DNA of 64,000 nucleotides from assembly GCF_036689865.1 (NCBI RefSeq), contig NZ_JBAHUQ010000012.1:62001-126000 (forward strand), written 5' to 3'. Origin of the DNA: Magnetococcus sp. PR-3 (lineage in GTDB: Bacteria; Pseudomonadota; Magnetococcia; Magnetococcales; Magnetococcaceae). The translations under genes were made by a program, and so were the position numbers. Shown here piece after piece: positions 42,832-53,513 of this stretch. Numbering within the stretch: the stretch's first letter is position 1; the number at the start of each line of letters is the position of its first letter. The notes beneath the pieces are model-generated. The model made no database searches and was not told the DNA's origin. It worked only from the letters and a program-made list of their open reading frames with translations.

Positions 42832-42866
42832 AAGGCCTGAAAATATGCTATCAGGATATTTCAGGC
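42832..42866. repeat. Hairpin just upstream of tmRNA
   Basis: GCCTGAAAATAT and ATATTTCAGGC pair with one bulge. On the minus strand it ends a few bases before the tmRNA 5' end. It may be a processing signal in the precursor or part of the promoter region. Confidence 0.35.
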
Positions 42867-42982
42867 TATCACTTTAAAGCATCATAGACAATCTCTAATC
42901 CATTCATCACCCCAAGCCTGCCTGTGAAAAACCCCAAAATCAGTTTTTTTCATCCCTTGATATCGTTCACCCTTGCCCGTAG

Positions 42983-44269
<1,287 letters not shown>

Positions 44270-44304
44270 AGTTTGCACAAAAGCTAAGAAGACCCCCAAA
44301 TTAT

Positions 44305-44338
44305 AAGCCCGGATCATCAGATCCGGGCTTAACTTTTT
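44305..44338 (+). terminator. Terminator after murA
   Basis: An 11-bp perfect stem AAGCCCGGATC/GATCCGGGCTT (44305-44315 and 44320-44330) with a 4-base loop is followed by AACTTTTTCT. It lies 35 bases after the murA stop. Confidence 0.88.
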
Positions 44339-44340
44339 CT

Positions 44341-45030
44341 AAGTGTGCCGTTTAACCCTTAAACTTGGCAGAGCCCCACCCGCTTATTTCTATCTTCTGT
44401 ATTGAAGAGATAGAGCAACACCGACCACCCGGAATACCACCTTATTTCAACAGCTTCACAATCCACATTGAAATACTTTCAACGGCATTTCGCGGTCATG
44501 GGTCGCACCATGCATAGTCAATGGCAAGTAAGCCAACCTAAAAAACAGGAGATCATAAAACCCTCTGAGATGGATGGATACAGGGCCAAATATCAACGCT
44601 CCCCCTTCCCCATGAGAACAAACGCTGTTAGAGCTTTTCAGCCACTCGCCATTCAACCTCTTTGAGCGAAACAACCACGTTTCATCACTCGACGAGCCGC
44701 CTTCGATCGTTACGCCCGAAAAATAAAACATGGTTCGATATGATCACCATGCATGCGGATAAAAACACAGAGCTCATCTTTTGAAACAAACATGGAACAG
44801 ATAGATTGGACAACCCTACCAACAAAAACGCCATTAAAAGAGAGAAGCCCCTAAGATTCATCACACCCAGTCTGTACTCATGGTGAATAGGGAGAGAAAC
44901 TAAGGGTGAATATGTCAGGCTTTTAAAGTCATCTCTTGATCTATCATTTTTCTTTTGAGTATCGATCCAGCCCTCCGTACAATATGCCCCTTCGTAAATA
45001 GAACGTATTTCTGACATAGACGGAATTTCC
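44341..45030. other. 690-base gap between murA and hisD without a clear gene
   Basis: Short ORFs exist on both strands, but none has a good ribosome site or a recognisable sequence. I looked for hisG, usual between murA and hisD, and found no trace. The right end carries the hisD promoter. Confidence 0.5.
44955..44983 (+). promoter_or_regulatory. Sigma-70-like promoter for hisD
   Basis: TTGAGT (44955-44960) and TACAAT (44978-44983) have a 17-base spacer. The hisD ATG is 47 bases downstream of the -10. Confidence 0.6.
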
Positions 45031-46344
45031 ATGAGCGACCTGACCCTCACCACCCTGCGCACCACTGATACCGATTTTGAATCCCGTTTCAAGGATCTTA
45101 TAACCTGGAACGCTGGAGACATGGCCGATATTGAAAGCCGGGTTGCGGCTATTATTGCGGATGTACGTCAACGTGGAGATGCTGCGGTTATTGAGTACAG
45201 CCACCGTTTTGACCGCATTGAGTTAACACCTGAAGGCATGGCGTTTACCGAAGCTGAGCTGGAAGATGCGCTGGCAAATGTACCAGAAGAGGTCTATAAA
45301 GCGCTGGAGTTAGCAGCACAGCGTATTTTTGACTACCACAGCTGGCAGCTCCCCCAGATGGGCATTCAAGAATTTATGGATTCTTCGGGTACGCTACTGG
45401 GGCAACGGGTACAGGCTGTTAAAAAAGCCGGGCTATATGTTCCTGGTGGCTTGGCCAGCTACCCCTCCTCGGTACTGATGAATGCAATCCCCGCCAAAGT
45501 TGCTGGGGTTGAAGAGCTTGTTATGGTGGTCCCCACACCAGACAACCAGGTAAACCCCGCCATTTTAGCCGCAGCCAAATTGGCTGGGGTGGATAAGATT
45601 TTCCGTATTGGTGGCGCGCAAGCTGTTGCTGCTATGGCCTATGGTACGGAGCAAGTACCCAGCGTAGATGTGATTGTGGGTCCAGGTAATATCTATGTGG
45701 CTACAGCCAAGCGACAGGTATATGGCAAAGTCGGTATTGATATGATTGCGGGGCCATCCGAAATTTTGGTGATTGCCGACAACCAAAACGACCCTAAATG
45801 GATTGCAGCAGACCTGCTCTCCCAAGCGGAACATGATACCGACGCCCAATCCATTTTGGTTACGGATGACGCCACGTTTGCTGAACAGGTTCGTCAGGCC
45901 ATGGCAGAACACCTCAGCACCCTCTCCCGTTCTGAAATTGCCCATCAATCCATTACGGAACGTGGTGGTATTATTTTAGTCAAAGATCTTGAGGAAGGTG
46001 CGGCCATTGCCTCCCGCGTTGCCCCCGAGCATTTGGAGCTGGCCGTGACCGATCCACGCCGTTTGATGCATAAAATTGATCATGCTGGTGCCATCTTCAT
46101 GGGACGTCACACCCCCGAACCCATTGGGGATTATGTGGCTGGACCAAACCATGTATTGCCAACCAATGGAACGGCGCGTTTTTCCAGCCCACTGGGTGTG
46201 CATGACTTTATTAAACGAACCAGTTTAATTGGATGCACCGCAGATTCATTTTCCAGCATTGGACCAGCAGCCTCAGCCTTAGCAGGTTCTGAAGGTTTGA
46301 CAGCCCATAAGCTGAGTGTGGATCTAAGGATGAAAAAGCCATAA
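45031..46344 (+). CDS. hisD: Histidinol dehydrogenase
   Basis: HisD oxidises L-histidinol to L-histidine in two NAD-dependent steps with a zinc ion. The 437-aa protein is full length. Motifs are GLYVPGGLASYPSSVLMNAIPA, IGGAQAVAAMAYG, VGPGNIYVATAKR, the zinc-ligand region LLSQAEHDTDAQ and PNHVLPTNGTARF. It has its own promoter and is the only his gene in the window, so the pathway is scattered. The ribosome site is weak (GACGGA). Confidence 0.97.
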   Translation: MSDLTLTTLRTTDTDFESRFKDLITWNAGDMADIESRVAAIIADVRQRGDAAVIEYSHRFDRIELTPEGMAFTEAELEDALANVPEEVYKALELAAQRIFDYHSWQLPQMGIQEFMDSSGTLLGQRVQAVKKAGLYVPGGLASYPSSVLMNAIPAKVAGVEELVMVVPTPDNQVNPAILAAAKLAGVDKIFRIGGAQAVAAMAYGTEQVPSVDVIVGPGNIYVATAKRQVYGKVGIDMIAGPSEILVIADNQNDPKWIAADLLSQAEHDTDAQSILVTDDATFAEQVRQAMAEHLSTLSRSEIAHQSITERGGIILVKDLEEGAAIASRVAPEHLELAVTDPRRLMHKIDHAGAIFMGRHTPEPIGDYVAGPNHVLPTNGTARFSSPLGVHDFIKRTSLIGCTADSFSSIGPAASALAGSEGLTAHKLSVDLRMKKP

Positions 46345-46426
46345 CTGGGTAGAGGGTGCTCTGTACCTGCTAAAAACGCGCCCCGAACCCGCATCATCGC
46401 TCTGCGCGTAAACAGGAGGCTCTCTG

Positions 46427-46660
46427 ATGTATCCCCGATCCCCGATCAAAGCTACTTTGCCAGCGGGCAAACATGTGATCTGTCGATGTGGCCGCAGCAA
46501 ACTGCAACCTCACTGTGATGGTACCCACAAAGGGAGCGGTATGATGCCTGAGGTTATTCTATTGGAAACCGAGCAACAGGTTGCGGTTTGTCGCTGCGGT
46601 AAAAGCACCAAATTTCCATTTTGTGATGGCACCCACCGAGATTTAACAGAACCCCTCTAA
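46427..46660 (+). CDS. Double CDGSH iron-sulfur protein
   Basis: This 77-aa protein has two CDGSH-type motifs: ICRCGRSKLQPHCDGTH (about 18-34) and VCRCGKSTKFPFCDGTH (about 54-70). Each gives three Cys and one His to a 2Fe-2S cluster. Such small proteins are soluble redox or cluster-transfer factors. The ribosome site AGGAGG precedes the ATG. It stands alone after hisD and ends at a bidirectional terminator. Confidence 0.92.
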   Translation: MYPRSPIKATLPAGKHVICRCGRSKLQPHCDGTHKGSGMMPEVILLETEQQVAVCRCGKSTKFPFCDGTHRDLTEPL

Positions 46661-46662
46661 AA

Positions 46663-46701
46663 AAAAGCCAAGCCCCCTCTAAGTGAGGGGGCTTGGCTTT
46701 T
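46663..46701. terminator. Bidirectional terminator
   Basis: A 17-bp perfect stem AAAAGCCAAGCCCCCTC/GAGGGGGCTTGGCTTTT has a 5-base loop and A and T runs on the two sides. It serves the CDGSH gene (plus) and the GNAT gene (minus). Confidence 0.92.
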
Positions 46702-46722
46702 TACACAAGCGCGTTGTCTATA

Positions 46723-47175
46723 CTAAAGCTGCTTCATCATGGCGACCAGCTCTGTCCCCATCCACCCCATGCGTTGAAAAAAAGCCAGCGTCGCGCCATT
46801 ATTTTGATCGACCACTAACCGCAATTGCGACAACCCCTGCGCTTTAGCCTCCTGCTCTAGCGCTTGCAATAACAGATGGCCAAGTCCTTGGTCCCGGTGG
46901 CTCTGTGCAATGACCACATCTTCAACAATACCAACTGCCCCGCCCTCCGAAGAGGAGACGATACTCTGCAAAGAGCACATCCCCACAACTTGATACTGAT
47001 CTTCAATCACCAGCAAACACGCGTTCGGGGTTTGAAGTAGTAAGAGCAACCCCTGTCTCTGGGTGGGGGCATCGAATTGAAAATCAACTTCCATGGCAAA
47101 CAACTGTTCAAGCAGCGTTACCAGGGCATCCAAATCCCCTCGTCTAGCATGGCGCACAATGGGTTTCATAACCAC
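46723..47175 (-). CDS. GNAT-family acetyltransferase
   Basis: This 150-aa protein has the acetyl-CoA motif in VVIAQSHRDQGLGHLLLQAL and the C-terminal motif GATLAFFQRMGWMGTEL. The start is GTG at 47175, touching the CheY stop, or ATG at 47169. It is the last gene of the five-gene signalling operon. The substrate is unknown; its place after a receiver suggests, without proof, protein or small-molecule acetylation linked to signalling. Confidence 0.85.
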   Translation of the reverse strand: MVMKPIVRHARRGDLDALVTLLEQLFAMEVDFQFDAPTQRQGLLLLLQTPNACLLVIEDQYQVVGMCSLQSIVSSSEGGAVGIVEDVVIAQSHRDQGLGHLLLQALEQEAKAQGLSQLRLVVDQNNGATLAFFQRMGWMGTELVAMMKQL

Positions 47176-47561
47176 TATCCAAAAAGTTTAGCCAGGGTAC
47201 CTTGCAGTTGAGCTTCCATCTCCTGCGGCCCAAGATCTTTACGTATCCAGTCCATAGCACCTGCAACCAAGCAGTCATCAACCACACTATTGCGCGGTCC
47301 TGGTACAGATGAAAGCATAATAACAATACGGTCTGAACCGGCGTTCATGACCTGATTTAGGGCATCCAATCCACTCATAGTCGGCATATGATAGTCCAGC
47401 AACATAAAGTCAGGATGGTGCTGATCGTAGAGAATGGCCGCATCACCACCGTCTTCTCCTTCGGCAACAACAATTACACCCTGCGCTTCTAAAAGGGACA
47501 TCACGAGGGACCGCATATTTGCATCATCATCGACAACAACAGCTTTTAAGGGCTTGTTCAT
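47175..47561 (-). CDS. CheY-like single-domain response regulator
   Basis: This 128-aa receiver has the acidic pair in VVDDDANMRS, the phosphorylation Asp in DFMLLDYHMPTMSG, Ser in MLSSVPG in place of Thr, and Lys in DWIRKDLG. The ribosome site AAAAGGAG is strong. It lies in the operon after the Hpt-REC-REC-GGDEF gene and may be a phosphate sink or a motor-binding CheY. Confidence 0.93.
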   Translation of the reverse strand: MNKPLKAVVVDDDANMRSLVMSLLEAQGVIVVAEGEDGGDAAILYDQHHPDFMLLDYHMPTMSGLDALNQVMNAGSDRIVIMLSSVPGPRNSVVDDCLVAGAMDWIRKDLGPQEMEAQLQGTLAKLFG

Positions 47562-47598
47562 GGCATTCTCCTTTTCAGTTTGGACCCGTTACAACCCC

Positions 47599-49269
47599 TT
47601 AAGTTTGATCTGGGTCGACAAAAAGTGAGACCAGATTACGCCCACCATTTTTAGCCACATAAAGCGCCTGATCCGCATGATCATTTAATTCAGAAGGGGA
47701 TTGAGTGGCTGGGAATGTTGCAACACCACAGGAGAATGTTTTGGTAAAAACCGCATCCCCTTCCTGATGTTCAATACGGGAGAAGGCCTCGCGCAAATCA
47801 TTGAGTAGCCTCATGGCCGTATCCTGGTCGGTATCCATAAGGATTACGGCAAACTCTTCCCCCCCAAACCGACCAACAATATCGGTATTACGCAAGCGCT
47901 GTTTTAGCAAACGGGCCAAGCTCTTAATCACCCGATCCCCACAAGGGTGGCCATAGGTATCATTCACCTTTTTAAAATGATCGATATCCAACATGGCAAA
48001 CGCCAGCTCGCCATGTTGCCGTCGTGCGCGTTCGACCTCCTGAATTAATCGCTCTTTGGTTGTCGTATGGTTAAACAACCCGGTCAGGCCATCCCTCACC
48101 ATCATGGAACGTAATTTACGGGTGCGTTTAATCCGTGCAACCACAGAAGAGATCAGATGATCAGGCTGAATAGGCTTGGTGAGAAAATCATCGCCCCCCA
48201 GGTTCAGGGCCTCCAACTGTTTTTCCAGGTTTTTTTCACCAGATAAATAGACAATAGGAATACTTAAAAAGGCTTCCTGCTGACGAATAACCGAGGCAAC
48301 TTCAAACCCATTACACTGGGGCATATAAAGGTCCATCAATACCAAGTCAGGCTGAAAAGCTTCTAAATTCTCCATCACAGTCATAGGGTCCAACACCACA
48401 CAGGTTTCCATACCAGCCCCTTGAAGAATAAGGGCAAAATACTCAGCCAGGGATCTTGAATCCTCAACAATCATAATGCGGTTTCGTTGGGCATCGCTTA
48501 TGGCGGTATAGGTATCCAGCAAATCCACCAAACGGTGGGTGTCTACCGGTTTTTCAAAGTAGGCAACCCCACCACTACGCACCGCCTCAAGCCGAGCCTG
48601 CATATTGTGCTCAACGGATAAAAAGATTACCGGTAAAGGTGCCTCTCTACCCATTTGTATCTGTTGCATGGCTTCGGTACCACGGCCATCAGGCAATAGA
48701 ATATCCATAATGACCAGTGCGGGCTCTTTGTTTTGCATGGCAGCTTTAAAATCTGTTATATTTTCAAACAGATCAATACCAAACCCATAGTATTCCAGCT
48801 GCTTTTTTAGCTCTTTTGACAGCGCATCATCATCATCGACCAAATAGATTGAGCGGTTATTTTTTAAAGGGGTCTTCACTTCAGCCGCTTGGGAAATCAG
48901 CGAGGGTTTTTCCACCTCTAAATTTTCCTTAACCCCTTCAATGATATGTTTAAGTAGATCCAGCCCCCGCTGTACGCCCTGAATTTGAGTCTGGGCAGGT
49001 TGCTCAACGGCAGAGAGCCATGCTTTAAGCCTTTTTTCCACATGCCGGGCACGCTCTCCGACCTCTTCCAACCCAAACGAGCCTGCAGAGCCCGCCATGG
49101 TGTGCACCATACGGTGCAGCTCCACCAAGCCATCCTGGTTATGGGAATTAGCCTGAAAAGCCTGCCACGCTTGATCAATCTCTTGCCATTTTTCAGGCAG
49201 CTTCAAGGTGTAGTCTCTTCGAGAACTCTGCAGCTTCTCTAAAAAGGCCTGTTGCTTATCACTACTCAT
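47599..49269 (-). CDS. Hpt-REC-REC-GGDEF diguanylate cyclase
   Basis: This 556-aa protein has a histidine phosphotransfer domain (His56 in MVHTMAGSAGSFG), two receivers (Asp189 in VIMDILLPDGRG, Asp313 in LMDLYMPQCNG) and a GGDEF domain (GGEEF at 469-473, inhibitory site RNTD at 460-463). It should make cyclic di-GMP in response to phosphorylation. An Hpt on the same chain allows phosphate to pass between the two receivers, or back to them. The neighbouring MASE1 kinase is the likely donor. Confidence 0.94.
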   Translation of the reverse strand: MSSDKQQAFLEKLQSSRRDYTLKLPEKWQEIDQAWQAFQANSHNQDGLVELHRMVHTMAGSAGSFGLEEVGERARHVEKRLKAWLSAVEQPAQTQIQGVQRGLDLLKHIIEGVKENLEVEKPSLISQAAEVKTPLKNNRSIYLVDDDDALSKELKKQLEYYGFGIDLFENITDFKAAMQNKEPALVIMDILLPDGRGTEAMQQIQMGREAPLPVIFLSVEHNMQARLEAVRSGGVAYFEKPVDTHRLVDLLDTYTAISDAQRNRIMIVEDSRSLAEYFALILQGAGMETCVVLDPMTVMENLEAFQPDLVLMDLYMPQCNGFEVASVIRQQEAFLSIPIVYLSGEKNLEKQLEALNLGGDDFLTKPIQPDHLISSVVARIKRTRKLRSMMVRDGLTGLFNHTTTKERLIQEVERARRQHGELAFAMLDIDHFKKVNDTYGHPCGDRVIKSLARLLKQRLRNTDIVGRFGGEEFAVILMDTDQDTAMRLLNDLREAFSRIEHQEGDAVFTKTFSCGVATFPATQSPSELNDHADQALYVAKNGGRNLVSLFVDPDQT

Positions 49270-49281
49270 GCATCCAATCCC

Positions 49282-49677
49282 TTATGACACGGAGCCGTTG
49301 GCATCCCATATCTGGCGCACACGATCGGCCAGTGTCATGGGATCAAAAGGTTTGGTGATTACATCAATGGCCCCTAAAGCTTTATACTCAGCTATTTCTT
49401 GGGGTTGAACTTTGGCGGTCATAAAAATAACGGGCAGCGACTGCATTTCAGGCATGGCTTTTACCTGTTGAAGCGCGGTTGGGCCATCCATAATAGGCAT
49501 CATCACATCGAGCAACAATAAATCAGGCTTAAAGTCGATCACCTGCTCAACCACAGCCTGCCCATGTTCACAGCTTTGTATGGTAAATCCCCCCATAGCT
49601 TCCAACGCCATAATGGCCACATCACGGATATCCTCATCATCTTCCGCATAAAGAATGCGTTCCAATTGTCTAGCCAT
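49282..49677 (-). CDS. CheY-like single-domain response regulator
   Basis: This 131-aa receiver has LYAEDDEDIRD, the phospho-acceptor Asp in LLLLDVMMPIMDG, Thr in IFMTAKVQ, and Lys in VITKPFDP. Its start overlaps the sensor kinase stop by 8 bases, so it is made with the kinase and is probably its direct partner. All key residues are present. Confidence 0.94.
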   Translation of the reverse strand: MARQLERILYAEDDEDIRDVAIMALEAMGGFTIQSCEHGQAVVEQVIDFKPDLLLLDVMMPIMDGPTALQQVKAMPEMQSLPVIFMTAKVQPQEIAEYKALGAIDVITKPFDPMTLADRVRQIWDANGSVS

Positions 49678-52600
49678 CTTCAGCTTCTCCCTGGGTCGTC
49701 GTGGGCTTTATTGCTTGCCCAACCACCTGTTCAATGGTGCGAACAAGTGTATCGTTACTGGTACGGGACTTGACCAAAGCCGCGCTAATCTGTTGTGACA
49801 TATCCTGCTGGAGATCTTCACCAGAAAAAACCACCACAGGAATACTCTCGGCCCCTTTTTGCAGCATAGGCAGAAGATCAGTACCTTGTCCATCGGGCAA
49901 TGTCATATCCAGCAAGACCAAGTCATACTTTTTGCTAGAAAGTGCTTCTTTTGCTTCAGAAAGAGAGCCAACCCCAACCATATGGGCCAGCGGTTCCAAC
50001 ATCACCTCAACAACCTGCCGTAGTGCGGGATCATCCTCGACATGAAGAATGGTCACTTTTTCCCGGTTTTTATACCTAGCCTGCTCAATAGCATGCATAA
50101 GCCGCTTTTCATCAATGGGCTTATTCAGCCAGTCCACCACCTCTAAGGCACTGCCATCTAGAGCCTGATGCGCTTGATCAACCCATGCTGAGACCACAAT
50201 AACCGGTAAATGCTCCCACCTGGGATCTTTCCTCAGCTCCTGAAGAAGTGAAAGACCATGTTGATCCGGCAACATAAGGTCCAAGGTTAAAGCTGAAAAA
50301 GTATGTTGAAGAAGTAGTACTTTGGCCTCAGCCGCTGTTTGTGCAACATCCACCTGATAGCCTTCGTTTGCCAACAACATGGCCAAAACACGACCAATAT
50401 CACGATCATCTTCACAGACCAGAATCCGAGCCCCCGCAGAGGCTTGGTCAAGTTCTGGAGGAAGGTCAGAGACCTGATTATGTTTAGGCAACGTGAAGAA
50501 AAAAGAGGTACCTTTACCCTCTTCACTTTCAAAATTCAGCACTCCACCCATACGCTCGACAATTAACTTGCAGATCGCCAGCCCTAACCCCGTTCCACCT
50601 TGTTGCCGGGTATCGCCAGAATCCGCTTGAGAGAATTTATCAAAGATATGGGGTTTAAAAGCGTCGGGGATCCCAATACCGTGGTCCACGACCTGAATGA
50701 GCCAATTGCTCTTGTGCGAAGAAAGCATCACTTCAACTTGACCTTGAGGTGGCGAAAATTTCACAGCATTTGAGATCAAGTTTGCCATCACTTGCGCAAA
50801 CCGATCACTATCAACCACCCCGATCGCTTCAGGCATATCTTCCACCAGCTTCAACTCAACCTCATGCTTCTCCCCATACCCCCGGTTGGTTTCCACAGCT
50901 TGATATATGAGAGGTGAAATGGCTTGTTGCTCCATCTTGAAGGCCATTTTACCCGCCTCCATTTTTTCCACATCCAAAATATCATTAATCAACCGAACCA
51001 ACCGCTCGCAGTTACGATGCGCCACACTGATCAAGGAAGCAGCCTTCAGGGGAAGCTCTCCAGCCACCCCTCCTTTAATCAACCCTAAGGAGCCCTGAAT
51101 GGAGGTTAACGGAGTACGCAGCTCATGACTGACCGTTGAGACAAACTCATTTTTCAGTTTTTCACTCCGTTTGCGTTCACGAATATCGTGCAGAATACCG
51201 GTAAAAATACGCCGGTTGGCCATGGGTACATCACTCACGGAGAGTTCAAGAGGAATAAGCTCTCCCGCTTTGGTTAACCCTTCAACTTCGCGAACCGAGC
51301 CAATAATTTTTGCATCACCTGTGGTTCTGTAGTTATGCAGATAACCATCATGACTCTCCCGATGGGGGGCAGGCATGAGCATTTTGACATTCTGCCCGAT
51401 CATCTCCTCTTCGGTATAACCAAACAGCGTACTAACCGCTGCGTTTGCACTTTCAATATGTCCCATTTCATCAATGGTGATAATCGCTTCAACCGCTGTT
51501 TGAAAAATGGCCGATAATCGGGATTCGCTATCCTTTAACTGGGCTGTACGCTCTTCAACCAGCTGTTCAATACGAACATTACGACTGGTTAGCAACAACA
51601 GGAATAACCCCAGCAATGTGACGGTAAACAGGCCTGACAATAGAGTTAACTGCGGGTAGGAGCTGCTAAACAGATCCTGATAATGCTGGCTGCCCGCAAA
51701 CTGGATTTTCCATGATCGCCCCCCAACGCTATAGGGGAATGACCACTGCAGCTCACTGTCGGATACCACTGTCTGGAAATTGGGTGTTTGGTAGAGCTCT
51801 TGTTGTGCTGGCTTTGCAGAAAGGTCAATCAAACGAAATTCCACCCCCTCCCTGGGCAGATCTCTGAAGCCCTTTTCCAGCATATCCCCAATCCTAAACA
51901 CCCCGAGTGCAAACCCCCTTAACGTCACTTGACGTGTCTCTTCACGGGTTGGTTCTACCCCTTTTTGATAGACAGGATAGAACACCAAAAAACCTGACTG
52001 GCTGCCTTTATCCTGTACCAGTTGAATTCGAGCAGAGGCCACCATCTTTCCTGTATCCCGAGCCTTCTCTAAGGCCTGACGACGGACGGGACTAGAACCC
52101 AGGTCAAACCCTAAAGCGGTCTTATTCATTTCGTAAGGTAGTGCATAATAGACGGGATAATAAATATCAGACGTTGGTGCCTTCACCATTTTGCCCTCAG
52201 CATTCCGAGCACGAATCATAAAATCGTGCATACCCTGAACCTGGGCAGCCTCTTCATAAGCTTGACGCTCTGCATGGGGTACCTCAGGCACCCATTCCAG
52301 GGCCTGTATACCTGGGAAAGCAAGCAATGCATGGGATGTAAACGCCTTAAACTCCTGATGAGAAACATAATCAGAGCTCGCATAAAGCCGTTCAATAGCA
52401 TGAACAAAATCTAAATACCCTTGAATATTCACCTCTAAAGCATGGGCCAAATGTTCAGATTGAATTTGAAACTCGAGCTTTACACGGGTTTTATCCCACT
52501 CAACAACCCGTTGATAAAGAACCACCATCAGAAGGGAAGCACACACCAAAGGGATCGCCACGGTATATCGACGCGGTTGCCAAACCTGAGCAGGTTTGCC

Positions 52601-53134
52601 CCAAAAACTCAAAACCACAGGGGTGACAATCAACCCACCCAAGATCTGCCCAACAGTGGCATGTAGTAGAACCATGGGCAGCTGCGCTACCTCAACAAGA
52701 TCATAGCCCCACAACACCCCGACAGTTAGCGGCACCATGGCAAGGGCAGCCACACTCACAGCCCATGTAAATCGAATCAGATGATCCACCTCAATCACGG
52801 CACTATTTTTACCAACACCGCGATGCACTAAATAAGTTGCCAATAGCACTTGTAAGGTTTGCCCCAGACTGAGGGCAAACAAAAGCCCCCACATCATTGG
52901 CTGGGAGGATGAAGAAAAAATGAAACCATGAAGCAGAAGAGCCCCCGCAAGCACCGACCAACCAAGGCGATACCCAAACACCAAAAGTGCGCCAAGGCCA
53001 ATACCATAGGCAGGGAAAAACAGAGGAACCCCATTAACTTCTCCTTCTAAGAAGAAGCTAAAACATCCCACAACCACATAGCTTATGATGAAAAAAAACG
53101 GCACCTTAAAAGGGTATTTATCTCTTATAGACAT
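49670..53134 (-). CDS. Hybrid kinase: MASE1, CHASE, FixL-like PAS, HisKA, HATPase, two REC
   Basis: This 1154-aa protein has a MASE1 membrane sensor (about 10-180), a helix, a periplasmic CHASE domain (about 225-400, with IQALEWVPEVPHAERQAYE) and a helix at 498-517. A PAS follows (about 540-655), then the kinase with His670 (SHELRTP), the ATPase (QGGTGLGLAICK), and receivers with Asp952 and Asp1076. The PAS carries the FixL haem-PAS signature: LMPAPHRESHDGY, then GDAKIIG and a conserved Arg. The axial His of FixL aligns with His595 and its O2-contacting Arg with Arg615. It probably senses oxygen and heads the operon. Confidence 0.93.
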   Translation of the reverse strand: MSIRDKYPFKVPFFFIISYVVVGCFSFFLEGEVNGVPLFFPAYGIGLGALLVFGYRLGWSVLAGALLLHGFIFSSSSQPMMWGLLFALSLGQTLQVLLATYLVHRGVGKNSAVIEVDHLIRFTWAVSVAALAMVPLTVGVLWGYDLVEVAQLPMVLLHATVGQILGGLIVTPVVLSFWGKPAQVWQPRRYTVAIPLVCASLLMVVLYQRVVEWDKTRVKLEFQIQSEHLAHALEVNIQGYLDFVHAIERLYASSDYVSHQEFKAFTSHALLAFPGIQALEWVPEVPHAERQAYEEAAQVQGMHDFMIRARNAEGKMVKAPTSDIYYPVYYALPYEMNKTALGFDLGSSPVRRQALEKARDTGKMVASARIQLVQDKGSQSGFLVFYPVYQKGVEPTREETRQVTLRGFALGVFRIGDMLEKGFRDLPREGVEFRLIDLSAKPAQQELYQTPNFQTVVSDSELQWSFPYSVGGRSWKIQFAGSQHYQDLFSSSYPQLTLLSGLFTVTLLGLFLLLLTSRNVRIEQLVEERTAQLKDSESRLSAIFQTAVEAIITIDEMGHIESANAAVSTLFGYTEEEMIGQNVKMLMPAPHRESHDGYLHNYRTTGDAKIIGSVREVEGLTKAGELIPLELSVSDVPMANRRIFTGILHDIRERKRSEKLKNEFVSTVSHELRTPLTSIQGSLGLIKGGVAGELPLKAASLISVAHRNCERLVRLINDILDVEKMEAGKMAFKMEQQAISPLIYQAVETNRGYGEKHEVELKLVEDMPEAIGVVDSDRFAQVMANLISNAVKFSPPQGQVEVMLSSHKSNWLIQVVDHGIGIPDAFKPHIFDKFSQADSGDTRQQGGTGLGLAICKLIVERMGGVLNFESEEGKGTSFFFTLPKHNQVSDLPPELDQASAGARILVCEDDRDIGRVLAMLLANEGYQVDVAQTAAEAKVLLLQHTFSALTLDLMLPDQHGLSLLQELRKDPRWEHLPVIVVSAWVDQAHQALDGSALEVVDWLNKPIDEKRLMHAIEQARYKNREKVTILHVEDDPALRQVVEVMLEPLAHMVGVGSLSEAKEALSSKKYDLVLLDMTLPDGQGTDLLPMLQKGAESIPVVVFSGEDLQQDMSQQISAALVKSRTSNDTLVRTIEQVVGQAIKPTTTQGEAEDG

Positions 53135-53513
53135 GGTGCTCCCTTACGGTATAAAACGAAGCCCTAAACGACTTGCATCTCTCTTAACGTCTATAACCAA
53201 ACCATCATGAAATGCATTGATCTGTATTCAAACAATGGAACCTTAAAGGTAAACCCGCCACGGTTGACCACCGGCTGCCTTATGGAGCTTATCTTCTGTT
53301 CAAACCTACTCTAAGAGGATAAAGCCAAGAGGCATATACCTTTAAGGATACTTATACCGATCAGAACAGAGCACCGAACCTTCTGACCGTAAGTTTAGAG
53401 TAACAGACCGAATAAAAAATTCATCTTTGCTCTACAGAGAGTAGGCACAAAAAAATGCGGAGCCCTAAAGCCCCGCATAACATACTGTCGATCGATACGC
53501 ACAGTGAAGAGGG
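53135..53513. other. Gap between kinase operon and chemoreceptor
   Basis: No gene is seen. The operon promoter must lie on the left side on the minus strand; I could not fix its elements. The right side holds the chemoreceptor terminator. Confidence 0.5.
53448..53478 (-). terminator. Terminator after chemoreceptor
   Basis: ATGCGGAGC/GCCCCGCAT (53455-53463 and 53470-53478) pairs with one mismatch. On the minus strand it is followed by seven T (53454-53448). Confidence 0.8.

Noticed and set aside
44341-45030. Possible hisG or hisG remnant between murA and hisD
   Set aside because: No frame gives ATP phosphoribosyltransferase motifs and the DNA has stops in all frames.
44685-45122. Minus-strand ORF of 145 codons
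   Set aside because: It overlaps the hisD start and promoter, has no ribosome site and no protein-like pattern.
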